This document shows positions 8,353-16,312 of a DNA stretch of 64,000 bases, one piece after another. Position 1 is the stretch's first letter. Each line of letters begins with the position of its first letter. The notes below the pieces were generated by a model. The model worked only from the letters and a program-made list of their open reading frames with translations, was not told the DNA's origin and ran no database searches. The translations under genes and the position numbers were made by a program. Origin of the DNA: a bacterium (GTDB lineage: Bacteria > Vulcanimicrobiota > Xenobia > Xenobiales > JADMJV01); NCBI GenBank assembly GCA_018780265.1, contig JADMJV010000092.1:10016-74015 (forward strand), read 5' to 3'.

Positions 8353-9477
8353 TCACCCTTCTCTCACCAGCAGCACTGCGCCGCGTCCGGCCAGGGTCAG
8401 GGCGCCTTGGAGCGGGAACGAGCGACCGCTGACCAGGTTTTGATAGACACCGGCTTCCAGGCGAGTCTCCAGGGTAGCCGGCTGAGCGCCCTTGTTGATG
8501 GCGGCCAGAGCCCGGCTGCCGCGTTTCCAGGCCAAAAGTGAGCGGGTTACGCACACCCACTCCAGTCCCTGTCCCAGACAGTGCCGGTGAAACTGCATGC
8601 CGGCTTTCACCTCGGCGTAGCGCAGATCGTTGCCGTACACCAGGGGAATCCCCTCGGCCCGACCCAACAAGTAGACGTGGGCCAGTTGTCGGTCGCGCAA
8701 GTCGTCCACTCGAAAATGGGCAAAGCCCGACCGATTGCGGATCAGGTCGTGGTGGTTGACAAAGGGGATGGACCTGGGCCCCCATAGTGCCGTGGGGGTG
8801 ACCAGGCTGCCCAGGTCGCCGCCTGGGGCAAAGGCCCTCTTGATACTGTGGGCCAGCGGAAAGTCATAGGCCTTCATGGATTGCCAGTAGGCGGGTGGAA
8901 AGTCCTGAGGCCGGGCATAGACCAGTTCGCCAAAGGCCAGCAGGGGAGGCAGCCCACTCAGCAGATAGGGAAACAGGTGGGGGTCGAGATGCTTGGCCGA
9001 GTCAAAGCGAAAACCGCCCACCCCCAGGCTGTGCAGCCAGTGCAGATAGTCGCGCAACTGGCTGCGCACCCAGGGCGAGTCGGTGTTGAGAATGGGCAGG
9101 CCCCGACCCTTGCCCAGTTGATGGACGCCTCTCAGGTCGGGAGTGCTGAAGTGGGGATATTGGGCGGCAACAATGTGCTGGCCGCGGCTGTGCAGGTAGC
9201 GGGATTCGTTGCTCAGGTGGTGGATCACCGCGTCCACCACCACCGTCAGTCCCTTATTGTGGGCGGCCCGGCACAGGCTCTGCAGCTGTTGCAGATTGCC
9301 CAGGGGTCCCTCGATGCGTCTAAAGTCCACCGGTTGGTAGCGGGCCCACCAACTGCGGCTGGAATGGCTCTTCTGGGGTGGAGAGATCAATACGTGAGAG
9401 GCTCCCAGCCGTGCCAACCGGGGCAGTGCCTTTTCCACCTTGGCAAAGGTCTGATTAAACAACTGAACGATAAGCAT
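8353..9477 (-). CDS. GH13 alpha-amylase-family glycosidase
   Basis: 374 residues from the ATG at 9477, which has GAAGAGA before it; the reading frame stays open upstream only as antisense of the lipase. GH13 conserved regions are present: VDAVIHH (region I), GFRFDSAKHLD with the nucleophile Asp (II), AFGELVY with the acid/base Glu (III) and FVNHHD (IV). The C-terminus is a short beta domain. There is no signal peptide, so it is probably cytoplasmic and acts on alpha-1,4 glucans. It is divergent from the lipase, with only 42 bases between starts. It may join MalQ (36.2 kb) in glycogen or maltodextrin use. Confidence 0.9.
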   Translation of the reverse strand: MLIVQLFNQTFAKVEKALPRLARLGASHVLISPPQKSHSSRSWWARYQPVDFRRIEGPLGNLQQLQSLCRAAHNKGLTVVVDAVIHHLSNESRYLHSRGQHIVAAQYPHFSTPDLRGVHQLGKGRGLPILNTDSPWVRSQLRDYLHWLHSLGVGGFRFDSAKHLDPHLFPYLLSGLPPLLAFGELVYARPQDFPPAYWQSMKAYDFPLAHSIKRAFAPGGDLGSLVTPTALWGPRSIPFVNHHDLIRNRSGFAHFRVDDLRDRQLAHVYLLGRAEGIPLVYGNDLRYAEVKAGMQFHRHCLGQGLEWVCVTRSLLAWKRGSRALAAINKGAQPATLETRLEAGVYQNLVSGRSFPLQGALTLAGRGAVLLVREG

Positions 9478-9519
9478 TCTCTTCAAGCTTCTTTCAGCAC
9501 GCTGTGCCAGACTACTCCC

Positions 9520-10407
9520 ATGCTTCCCAAGGACATACGGGCGCCGCTGGACTTTGGCATCTTTCAAAGCGAAAAGCGATTTTCGCGCGCCAATGCAGTG
9601 GTGATGTCCACCATGTGTTCGCTGGCCTATCACGGACCCAAAGATCAGTTGGAGTGGGCCAGCCAGCAGCCCAGCCTGAAAAGTCTCCACCTGTTGGACT
9701 CCAAAGACAATGCCCAACTGGGCTGTTCGGCCCCCGACACAGGCACCCAACTGTCGGTGGTCGAGACGGAAAAAGCTTTGCTGGTAGCGGCCAGGGGAAC
9801 TCCCCTCAGCCTGGGGGCAGACTTGCAATGGCAAGATCTGGCCAACGATCTCAATGGTTGGCCGGTGTCCAACTACGACCGCTCGGGGCTTGTGCTGGGC
9901 GGATTCAAGCGGGCGGCTGATGGAATCTGGGAGCAGTTGAAGCCGCTTTTGAGCCAGGCTCTGGCCAGCCAGAAGGCCATCCATTTCGCGGGACACAGCC
10001 TGGGAGCGGCTATTGCCACTCATCTGGCCGACCGCATGCATCACGAACTTCAGCAACTCCCCGTCAGCCTCACCACGCTGGGGGCGCCCGATGTGGGCTG
10101 GTCGGGCCAACGCCAGCACCTGCGTACCATTGGTCTGGAAGAGAGAACGCTGCGCTTCGTGAATAACATTGACCCCGCCCCCGCGCTGGTGCCCTTCGGG
10201 GCTCCGCTGGGCACCACGGTCTATTTTGACTCGCGCGGGCGAGCCCGGTTGGGCGAGCAAGGACATGCCCTCGACCGCCTGCGCGGAATCGGGGTGGCGC
10301 TGGGACACATTCAGCTCAACCCCCTGCAGGATCACTACCCCCACGAATACCGCACTTTGATCGCTGCTCCCGAAAACGGGCCGCTGCTCAACTCATTGAC
10401 TCAGTAG
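9520..10407 (+). CDS. Lipase class 3 family protein
   Basis: 295 residues from the ATG at 9520. The nucleophile elbow is GHSLGAAIA, about residues 155-163, preceded by AIHFA as in class 3 lipases. An Asp lies in NNIDPAPALVPF and a plausible catalytic His in LGHIQLN or DHYPHEY. The N-terminal SRANAVVMSTMCSLAYHGP also fits lipase_3. No secretion signal is seen. It would hydrolyse acylglycerols or related esters. It diverges from the amylase gene, and its last 15 bases overlap the opposing FAD oxidase gene. Confidence 0.88.
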   Translation: MLPKDIRAPLDFGIFQSEKRFSRANAVVMSTMCSLAYHGPKDQLEWASQQPSLKSLHLLDSKDNAQLGCSAPDTGTQLSVVETEKALLVAARGTPLSLGADLQWQDLANDLNGWPVSNYDRSGLVLGGFKRAADGIWEQLKPLLSQALASQKAIHFAGHSLGAAIATHLADRMHHELQQLPVSLTTLGAPDVGWSGQRQHLRTIGLEERTLRFVNNIDPAPALVPFGAPLGTTVYFDSRGRARLGEQGHALDRLRGIGVALGHIQLNPLQDHYPHEYRTLIAAPENGPLLNSLTQ

Positions 10408-11256
10408 ATCTACCACTCGCCGGGCGGCTCCTGCGGCGGTGGCCAGTCCGGTCCGCTTACCACCACTGGCCACCACAAGATTCTCGGCCACTTTTTCTAC
10501 GCACAGTTGGACTAGAGCGGGTCGGATTCCCCACCTCTTCACTATCGGGCCCTGGCCACCGGCCTGCTCCAGCAACTGCCTCAAAACTTCCATCTGCTCG
10601 TGCTCTCCGGGTTCCAGCGTGTCGCCTACCCGGACCCGGTTGCCTACCCAGTTGCGGGCCGTGGCCGTGCGCGTACGCGTGTCGCCAGTCAGACGGTAGG
10701 CCAACGTCAGCGGCTCCAGCAGAGGCCGGCTGGCCTGCGCCAGCAGCCCGCTGCCAGGCAATGGCTGGATACCCAGGGTGGGCAGGTGGCTGGCGGCCAG
10801 CAACGCGTCGCTGAAAAATCCAGCCGCCACCACCACCTGACGGGCCTGCACGGGACCCTCCTCGGTCTCTACCCACCAATGCCCACTCCGGGGCTCCAGG
10901 CGGACCACCCGGCCCGATTCGGCACCGGCCAAAGACAACAACTGGGCGCACTCGACGCACCAAAGTCCGGGGCGCAGACGAGGCTGATAGTCGCTCACGA
11001 TTCGTTCCTGGCCCAGACGTGCCCAGCCCTCTGCCATACCCCACTGTAGAAAGTCCTGACAGGCCTGGCTGTGTTGTTCTGTCCACCAGCGAGGACCGCT
11101 CACTGCGAGGCGATCCAGAGTGGATTGGCGTACCAAACCGGCCGCAGCCGGCGAGGCTGCGCCGGGCTGGTCGCAGTCCAGGCACAATACCTCACGCCCG
11201 GCCTCACGCAAGGCCAGGCTGATGGCCGTGCCCCAAAAGCCGGCCCCCACCACCAC
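10393..11256 (-). CDS. FAD-dependent oxidoreductase, DAO family
   Basis: 287 residues. The Rossmann dinucleotide motif is right at the N-terminus (VVVGAGFWGTA, GxGxxG), with an acidic end of strand 2 (LCLDCDQPGAAS). The C-terminal GKRTGLATAAGAARRV is the second FAD-contact region of amino-acid/glycine oxidase-like proteins. The start falls in a run of three GTG codons four bases after the M1 peptidase stop, and the exact one cannot be fixed. The protein is slightly short for the family (usually 350 or more), so the substrate domain is compact. The substrate is unknown. Confidence 0.85.
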   Translation of the reverse strand: MVVGAGFWGTAISLALREAGREVLCLDCDQPGAASPAAAGLVRQSTLDRLAVSGPRWWTEQHSQACQDFLQWGMAEGWARLGQERIVSDYQPRLRPGLWCVECAQLLSLAGAESGRVVRLEPRSGHWWVETEEGPVQARQVVVAAGFFSDALLAASHLPTLGIQPLPGSGLLAQASRPLLEPLTLAYRLTGDTRTRTATARNWVGNRVRVGDTLEPGEHEQMEVLRQLLEQAGGQGPIVKRWGIRPALVQLCVEKVAENLVVASGGKRTGLATAAGAARRVVDLLSQ

Positions 11257-11260
11257 TACT

Positions 11261-12688
11261 TCAGGCAGAGGGGTCGTCGGCCAGCTTTAGAGCCTCGGGG
11301 TAGGGGGGCAGTTCGGGCTGCTTGATCCAGCGCTCAAAGAAGGCCGTCATGTCCTTGCCCGACACCTCGTTGACCGTATTTACCAAGTCGTCGGTGGTCA
11401 CGTTCTGGCCGCGGAACTTCTCCGAATAGGCGCGCAGGGTCTTAAAGAACGATTCGTCGCCCAGATCCTTGCGCAACAGATGCAGGGTGACAGCCCCCCG
11501 ATTGTAGACATTCTCGCTAAACATCTGATTCTCGCCCGGGTCGGCCACGGGTGCATCGCTGCTGCTGGGCAGATCCCTATACATCCGATACATCGCTTTG
11601 TCGAGATTGGCCACCCCAAAATCGTGCTCGTGACGCCACATCATGTGGGTGTAGTTGGCAAATCCTTCACTCAACCAGATGTCTTTCCAGTTTTGCACGC
11701 TGGTGCTGTTGCCCCACCATTGGTGGCCCAGCTCGTGAGCGTAGATAAATTCCAGCGCGCGCGTGCCCGTCACCATGCCGCGCTCGAAGACCGGCCGGGT
11801 TTGCGTTTCCAGGGCTGCCCCGCCCACGCTGGCATTGAGCACCAGATTGCCGTAGACCTCGAAGGGGTAGTCGCCATAGCGTTTACCAAACCAGTCCATC
11901 ATCTCGGGCACACGGCCAAAGTCAAACTGAGCCCGCTTGTCGACACTTTTGGGGAAAAAGTTGTGGATAGGAACGCCGTTGGGCCCCTCCACGGTGTGCT
12001 CCACAAATTTGCCTACATTGACCGTAGACAGATAGCTGGCCATGGGGTCTTTGGCGTCCCACACAAAGGTGGTCTGGTCGCCCTGCTCTCGCCGCTCTTG
12101 CAGCTTGCCGTTACACACGGCCTGATAGCCGGTCGGCACGGTCACGTAAAATTTGTAAGTGGCTTTGTCGCGAGGATGGTCGTTGCAGGGATACCATGTA
12201 CTCGAACCGTCCGGCTCAGAGAGCACGTAGCTACCGTCTTTGGTGGGGTTCCAGCCGATGGTAATGGGCGCGTGTTCGGATTCGTAGGGTTTGGGCGTAC
12301 CCGCGTAGTCCACTTTGACCGAAAAATCCTGGCCGGCGATCAGGGGCTGCTCGGGGGTGATGCTCAGTTCGCCATCCTCGCGCAGAAACTTGGCGGGCGC
12401 GCCGTTGACGGTAACATGGGCGATGTCGAAATTGCGAAAGTCCAGGTTGAACGTGTCCAGGTTTTGCAGCGCTTTTGCCTGCATGGTGGCGCTGGCCTGG
12501 AGATAGTTGTTGAGCGGGTCTACCTTCAGGTCCAGGTCGTAGTGAACGGCATCGTAGCCCCCGTTGCCCATTTGCGGAAAATAGGGGTCGCCCACCCCGG
12601 ATGCACCCAACTGCGGCCCCTCTGGAGAGACTTTGCGATGATGGTGGTGGTGGCGGCACGTGAAGTGTTCGGGAGCGGCGATCTGCAT
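11261..12688 (-). CDS. M1-family zinc metallopeptidase (aminopeptidase N-like)
   Basis: 475 residues, comprising the N-terminal beta domain and the thermolysin-like catalytic domain without the long C-terminal ARM domain. The zinc site is HELGHQWWG, then LSEGFANY 18 residues later (HExxH-x18-E). An exopeptidase-type motif AxxTQ appears as GGAALETQ, slightly altered from GAMEN. No signal peptide is present. The N-terminus instead carries CRHHHHHRK, a natural run of five histidines. It trims N-terminal residues from peptides. It is followed after four bases by the FAD oxidase gene. Confidence 0.92.
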   Translation of the reverse strand: MQIAAPEHFTCRHHHHHRKVSPEGPQLGASGVGDPYFPQMGNGGYDAVHYDLDLKVDPLNNYLQASATMQAKALQNLDTFNLDFRNFDIAHVTVNGAPAKFLREDGELSITPEQPLIAGQDFSVKVDYAGTPKPYESEHAPITIGWNPTKDGSYVLSEPDGSSTWYPCNDHPRDKATYKFYVTVPTGYQAVCNGKLQERREQGDQTTFVWDAKDPMASYLSTVNVGKFVEHTVEGPNGVPIHNFFPKSVDKRAQFDFGRVPEMMDWFGKRYGDYPFEVYGNLVLNASVGGAALETQTRPVFERGMVTGTRALEFIYAHELGHQWWGNSTSVQNWKDIWLSEGFANYTHMMWRHEHDFGVANLDKAMYRMYRDLPSSSDAPVADPGENQMFSENVYNRGAVTLHLLRKDLGDESFFKTLRAYSEKFRGQNVTTDDLVNTVNEVSGKDMTAFFERWIKQPELPPYPEALKLADDPSA

Positions 12689-12733
12689 ACCCCCAGTCTA
12701 GACAAATCCGTCCCTATAGAAATTGCCGAAATG

Positions 12734-13783
12734 TTAGCTGTGCGCCCAGGCGGCCGCGTAGACCGAAGCGGGCACCGCCAGGTAGCCCGGGTACTCGGCG
12801 CGGGCACGCACCACCGCTTCGTGCTTCAGGGTCACGCAGGTCAAAGGTTCCTCTTCCTCGGCCAGAACCTGGCCATCAGGACCTACGACCAGACTGGGCC
12901 CTCCCAGGGGCACACCAAACTCGGGGCCCGGTCGGTTGACCGAGAGGACATAGCAGGCCGTCATTCGGGCCATGGCCTGCATGACCAGTCGCCAGTTGGC
13001 AAAGGTGCCGCTTTCAGTGGCCCGCGGTACCATAATGGCCGCAGCCCCCTGGTGGCGCAAAAACATGCTGCCGAAGGGACGCTGGATGTCTGAGCACAGT
13101 TGAATGCCTAAAGGAAATCCCAGTCCGTCGCTGACGCCCGGCGGTTGGCTGCCCGGGTCGTAGTGATCGGCCTCCCAAAATCCCGGTTCCTGGGGAAGGT
13201 GCACCTTTTCGTAGCGCAAGTCCACCTCCCCCTGGGGATTCCAGAGATAGGCCGTGTTGCGGCGATTCTCCAGGCTCCCACCCAGCAGCCACAGACCACT
13301 TTGGCGAGCCAGTTGGGCCTGGGCGGCCACACGACCGTTGTCCTCGTCCTGGGGGTCGCGCTCGCGGAAGGCCGGGCACCAGCGATGAAAAGGCAGTTCG
13401 GGCAACACCACCAGGCGGCAGCCCTGGGCGGTCGCTTGCTGCAAAACCTCCAGGCCGGGTCGCAGAGCACAGGCCAGGCCTACGCGCAGGTCGTGAGCCG
13501 GGGCCAATCGGGTCACTTCGACCACGGCGGCGCAGTCGAGCGGTCCGTAGAGGTGGGGAAAACCGTTTTCGATGCGCACCTCGCCACTCAATAGGGAGGG
13601 GTCGATGCGCAACAGCAGCAGGTCTTCCTGGCCGCGGCAGTAGCGTTGCTGCGACAGTCGCCATTGGTGCGCGAAAGAAAAGTGAATGAATCCCTCGCTT
13701 TGCAACGAGGCGGCTCGATACTGCCCGATGGGGCAGGCCGCCTGCCAGTCGCTGGCAGCTGCCAGATGAAAGAGACTGTTCAT
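12734..13783 (-). CDS. DUF952-nitrilase-superfamily fusion amidohydrolase
   Basis: 349 residues with two domains. Residues 1-95 match DUF952 (LFHLAAASDW, SEGFIHFSF, FPHLYGPLD). Residues 98-345 are a carbon-nitrogen hydrolase: Glu in VVLPELPFH, Lys in YEKVHLPQE and Cys in LCSDIQRP form the catalytic triad. The ATG at 13783 has AAGGAG at the right distance. The hydrolase half would cleave a C-N amide bond, and DUF952 may position or sense a substrate. The gene sits 10-20 bases after a strong intrinsic terminator on its own strand, so expression probably depends on antitermination or on a promoter within the leader. Confidence 0.9.
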   Translation of the reverse strand: MNSLFHLAAASDWQAACPIGQYRAASLQSEGFIHFSFAHQWRLSQQRYCRGQEDLLLLRIDPSLLSGEVRIENGFPHLYGPLDCAAVVEVTRLAPAHDLRVGLACALRPGLEVLQQATAQGCRLVVLPELPFHRWCPAFRERDPQDEDNGRVAAQAQLARQSGLWLLGGSLENRRNTAYLWNPQGEVDLRYEKVHLPQEPGFWEADHYDPGSQPPGVSDGLGFPLGIQLCSDIQRPFGSMFLRHQGAAAIMVPRATESGTFANWRLVMQAMARMTACYVLSVNRPGPEFGVPLGGPSLVVGPDGQVLAEEEEPLTCVTLKHEAVVRARAEYPGYLAVPASVYAAAWAHS

Positions 13784-13791
13784 GGTTCTCC

Positions 13792-13832
13792 TTGAAATAA
13801 AATAAGGCCCGGTCAGCCTCGACCGGGCCTTA
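13792..13832 (-). terminator. Strong intrinsic terminator in the leader of the DUF952-nitrilase gene
   Basis: A perfect 11-bp stem AAGGCCCGGTC / GACCGGGCCTT (13804-13814 with 13821-13831) and a 6-base loop are followed, on the minus strand, by TTATTTTATTTC. The Shine-Dalgarno AAGGAG of the gene lies immediately after it. This is either the end of a short RNA or an attenuator. Confidence 0.85.
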
Positions 13833-13980
13833 GTGGCTATTACCCAGAGATACGACGCGCTCGTGGGTTACCTGTGAGACAGCCGGAGCGATCAGGCACC
13901 GGACGTGGCTCAAACGGACTAAACATCTTATCGTCTCTGGAAGCCAGACACTTTCCCGAGTCCTCCACTACTCGGGTTTG
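13832..13980 (-). ncRNA. Candidate structured RNA (small RNA or cis-regulatory leader)
   Basis: On the minus strand this gene-free stretch shows nested complementary segments: 13942-13946 pairs with 13834-13838, 13934-13940 with 13844-13850 (7 bp), and 13893-13900 with 13866-13874. A separate hairpin CCCGAGT/ACTCGGG (13955-13961 with 13970-13976) has a GGAGG-containing loop. The nested fold spans about 113 bases and is followed directly by the terminator at 13792-13832. No known riboswitch core was recognised. A long closing stem with internal branches could suit a 6S-like RNA as well as an attenuator for the downstream gene. The rest, to 14089, shows nothing further. Confidence 0.4.
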
Positions 13981-14089
13981 TTTAAACCGTAACTTACCTG
14001 CTCACTGTAACCGGAATTCGGGGCAGATTCCAGGATTCAGATCACGGACAAAAAAATCTGTTTGTGGTATCCTGGTGTTTTAGTCACCC

Positions 14090-16201
14090 TCAGGTGCCCG
14101 ATTTGGGCTTGACGCCGGTGGCCTCTTCCCCCAGATAGCGCTGCAACCACATGTGGATTTGGCGCCATTCGTCGACCACGTGATCGGCCCGACCCACCAG
14201 TTGTGCTTCGTCCTGATAGCGCACCAGGCGGGCCGGCTTCCCCTGTCGGTAGAGGGCCGTAAAGAACTGCTCGGCCTGGGCCAGGTGGCCGTCCTGGCTG
14301 CCCGTGATCAACAGCACCGGCAGTTGCACTCGACCCGCCTGGTAATAGGGGCTGTTGCGCACCCACAGCTGGGGGTCTTGCCAGGGCGGTTGGCCCATCC
14401 CAATTGGCCCTTTTTCGTAGTAGTGGCTCTGGCGATGCACAAAGGGCAGAGCATCCTGCGGCTGACTGAGCCGGGTGGCCGGGGACAGACGGGCGTAGTC
14501 GCTGCTCAAATCGCCAAAGGCGCTGAGGGCAATGGCTGCCTTAAAGGGGTGCGACTGGGTGGAGGCCATCAGCGTGGCGTAGCCACCATACCCCTGGCCC
14601 ATTACGGCCAGTCGGCGCAGGTCGATGTTGGTGTTCGACCCCATGCGGCGCAGCGCGGCATGGATGGATTTGTCCAGCCAGGCGGCCGGCTCGCCCTTGC
14701 CCTCGGGCAGGTGAGGAAAATAGACGGCGTAGCCCTGGGCGCTCAGCAGGCGAGCGTTAAGGCCGCCGCCCTGATTGGATAGCAACGCTTCCTGGGGAGA
14801 CGCGTCGGCGCTGTAGGTGCGCCCGGGCTGCAGCCAGACCACGGTGGGGTAGGGGCCAGGCTTGTCCACGGGGGGCAGCAATACCCAGTCACAGCCGCCC
14901 GAGGGCAGAGGCTGGCTGACCAGGCGGTCGGCCGATTCGGGCACCGCCAATTTGGGACCGGGCTGTCCCTCCAGGTCGTTCACCTGAGTGTGCTCAGGAT
15001 TGCTCAGCCAGACTTTGGAGCCGCTGGCCGCAAAATACTGATTGGTGCCGGACGGCAGCGAGCGAACCACTCCCTGGTTGTCCACAATCGATCGTTGCGT
15101 TCCTTGACGCAGCACCACGGGCCAGGCCTCGTGTTCGACTTGATAAGGCTGGTCGGCCGGCAACTGACCAACGCTTTTGGGCTCCGACTTGTCGTCGATC
15201 AGGTAGACCCGCCCGTCGGCGATGGCAATCTGCCCTGTCGAGTCTCCAAAGAACCTGGCCGAGGCGGGAAGCAGCGTTTTCTCGTCCACTCTCCAGACCT
15301 CGCTCTTTTGGGCCAATTGATTGCCTACCCAGCAGCAGTCGGTGACCGTTCCCGCCAGGGCGTTCGCCTGGCCACTGTCGGCCCGGATCTGCCACCAGTG
15401 ACCAAACTCGTCACAGGCCACCAGTTGATCACCCTCGGCCGACCAGCGTAAAGAATCGGGCTTGGGATTAGAGACCGGGTCTACGGCCAGGGCTTTTCCA
15501 GACCCATCCAGCACCACCAGTTGATTGGCAGGATTGGATCGGGCCGTTGCCGGAAAGGAAAGCTCGGCCACTCTCAGCGCTGCCACACGCTGACCGTTGG
15601 GGGAGGGCACAAACTGGCTGAATACTCCCTGCGACCACTCCCTGAGGGTTCCCGTGTCGGGATTCCACTCCACCAGGGCCTGCCTTGGGGAAGTGGCCAG
15701 CGCCTGACTGTCGAGAATGTTGATATCGCTGCGCTCGGGCGGGGCCACCCGGGTGGCTACCAGCAGATTCTGGTTAGGGAGCCAACGGTAGCCGGGCCCC
15801 CCACCATAACCTATCGAGGCGTGGCGCAGCACCGCCCATGTGTCATTTTTTCGCCACCACACCTTGAGTCGCGCTTCGTTGGTGTCGGCGTCGAGCAGGG
15901 CCAGTCCGTTGCCGTCGGGCGACCAGCTCGGTTGAAAAGAATTTTCCAGCAATACATTCTCTTTGCCGTCTTCGTACACACAAACTCGAGTCTGGCTGGC
16001 GCTGCCCTGCCGATCAAAGTGAGGGTCGGTGGGGGTCTCGGAGCGCACCGTGTAGGTGAGAATCTTGCCGTCCGGACTCAGGCAGCCCTCGGTCATGGAC
16101 TGCATTTTCACGAAATCCTCGGCCGTCAGAGACAGAGGGGGAGCGGGTTGGGCCAAACACATCCCGGTGAGGCACAGACTGAGAAATAGAGTGCGCGGCA
16201 T
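14090..16201 (-). CDS. S9 prolyl-oligopeptidase-like protein, catalytic serine replaced
   Basis: 703 residues from the ATG at 16201, which has AAGGAGG seven bases upstream and starts a signal peptide (MPRTLFLSLCLTGMCLA). An N-terminal WD-like propeller (LSPDGKILTYTV, PSWSPDGNG) precedes an alpha/beta-hydrolase domain. The nucleophile elbow reads GQGYGGY where active members have GxSYGG: the codon is GGG. The usual GxGHG histidine loop reads DEAQLVGRADH, so the catalytic His is doubtful too. The Asp region GSQDGHL is kept. It is therefore probably a secreted, non-catalytic S9 homologue serving as a binding protein. Confidence 0.88.
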   Translation of the reverse strand: MPRTLFLSLCLTGMCLAQPAPPLSLTAEDFVKMQSMTEGCLSPDGKILTYTVRSETPTDPHFDRQGSASQTRVCVYEDGKENVLLENSFQPSWSPDGNGLALLDADTNEARLKVWWRKNDTWAVLRHASIGYGGGPGYRWLPNQNLLVATRVAPPERSDINILDSQALATSPRQALVEWNPDTGTLREWSQGVFSQFVPSPNGQRVAALRVAELSFPATARSNPANQLVVLDGSGKALAVDPVSNPKPDSLRWSAEGDQLVACDEFGHWWQIRADSGQANALAGTVTDCCWVGNQLAQKSEVWRVDEKTLLPASARFFGDSTGQIAIADGRVYLIDDKSEPKSVGQLPADQPYQVEHEAWPVVLRQGTQRSIVDNQGVVRSLPSGTNQYFAASGSKVWLSNPEHTQVNDLEGQPGPKLAVPESADRLVSQPLPSGGCDWVLLPPVDKPGPYPTVVWLQPGRTYSADASPQEALLSNQGGGLNARLLSAQGYAVYFPHLPEGKGEPAAWLDKSIHAALRRMGSNTNIDLRRLAVMGQGYGGYATLMASTQSHPFKAAIALSAFGDLSSDYARLSPATRLSQPQDALPFVHRQSHYYEKGPIGMGQPPWQDPQLWVRNSPYYQAGRVQLPVLLITGSQDGHLAQAEQFFTALYRQGKPARLVRYQDEAQLVGRADHVVDEWRQIHMWLQRYLGEEATGVKPKSGT

Positions 16202-16280
16202 GATGGAACCTCCTTGCGACAATGCCGACTCATTCTTGAAAAAGTTTCAAGTTCCTCTCTGACTCGTCTTACTGTTCTCA

Positions 16281-16308
16281 GGGGGGCTGCGCCTCCCCCG
16301 AGCCCCCC
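16281..16308. terminator. GC-rich hairpin downstream of the lipoprotein propeller gene
   Basis: Arms GGGGGGCT (16281-16288) and AGCCCCCC (16301-16308) lie just downstream of the minus-strand stop at 16313, with additional inner pairing possible. No T-tract follows. It may end both the minus-strand propeller transcript and any plus-strand read-through. Confidence 0.5.
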
Positions 16309-16312
16309 CTGC

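Noticed and set aside
8848..9519. Long plus-strand open frame ahead of the lipase
   Set aside because: It is antisense to the GH13 gene with its conserved regions. The lipase itself starts at the ATG at 9520.
9478..10344. Minus-strand extension of the amylase frame over the lipase
   Set aside because: The extension has no GH13 similarity and is antisense to the lipase catalytic motifs; the ATG at 9477 has a ribosome site.
11480..13093. 537-codon plus-strand frame
   Set aside because: It lies opposite the M1 peptidase and the nitrilase, both with intact active-site motifs, and shows no domain of its own.
13832..14089. tRNA or tmRNA in the leader region
   Set aside because: No T-loop GTTCRANNC, acceptor pairing or CCA end was found on either strand.
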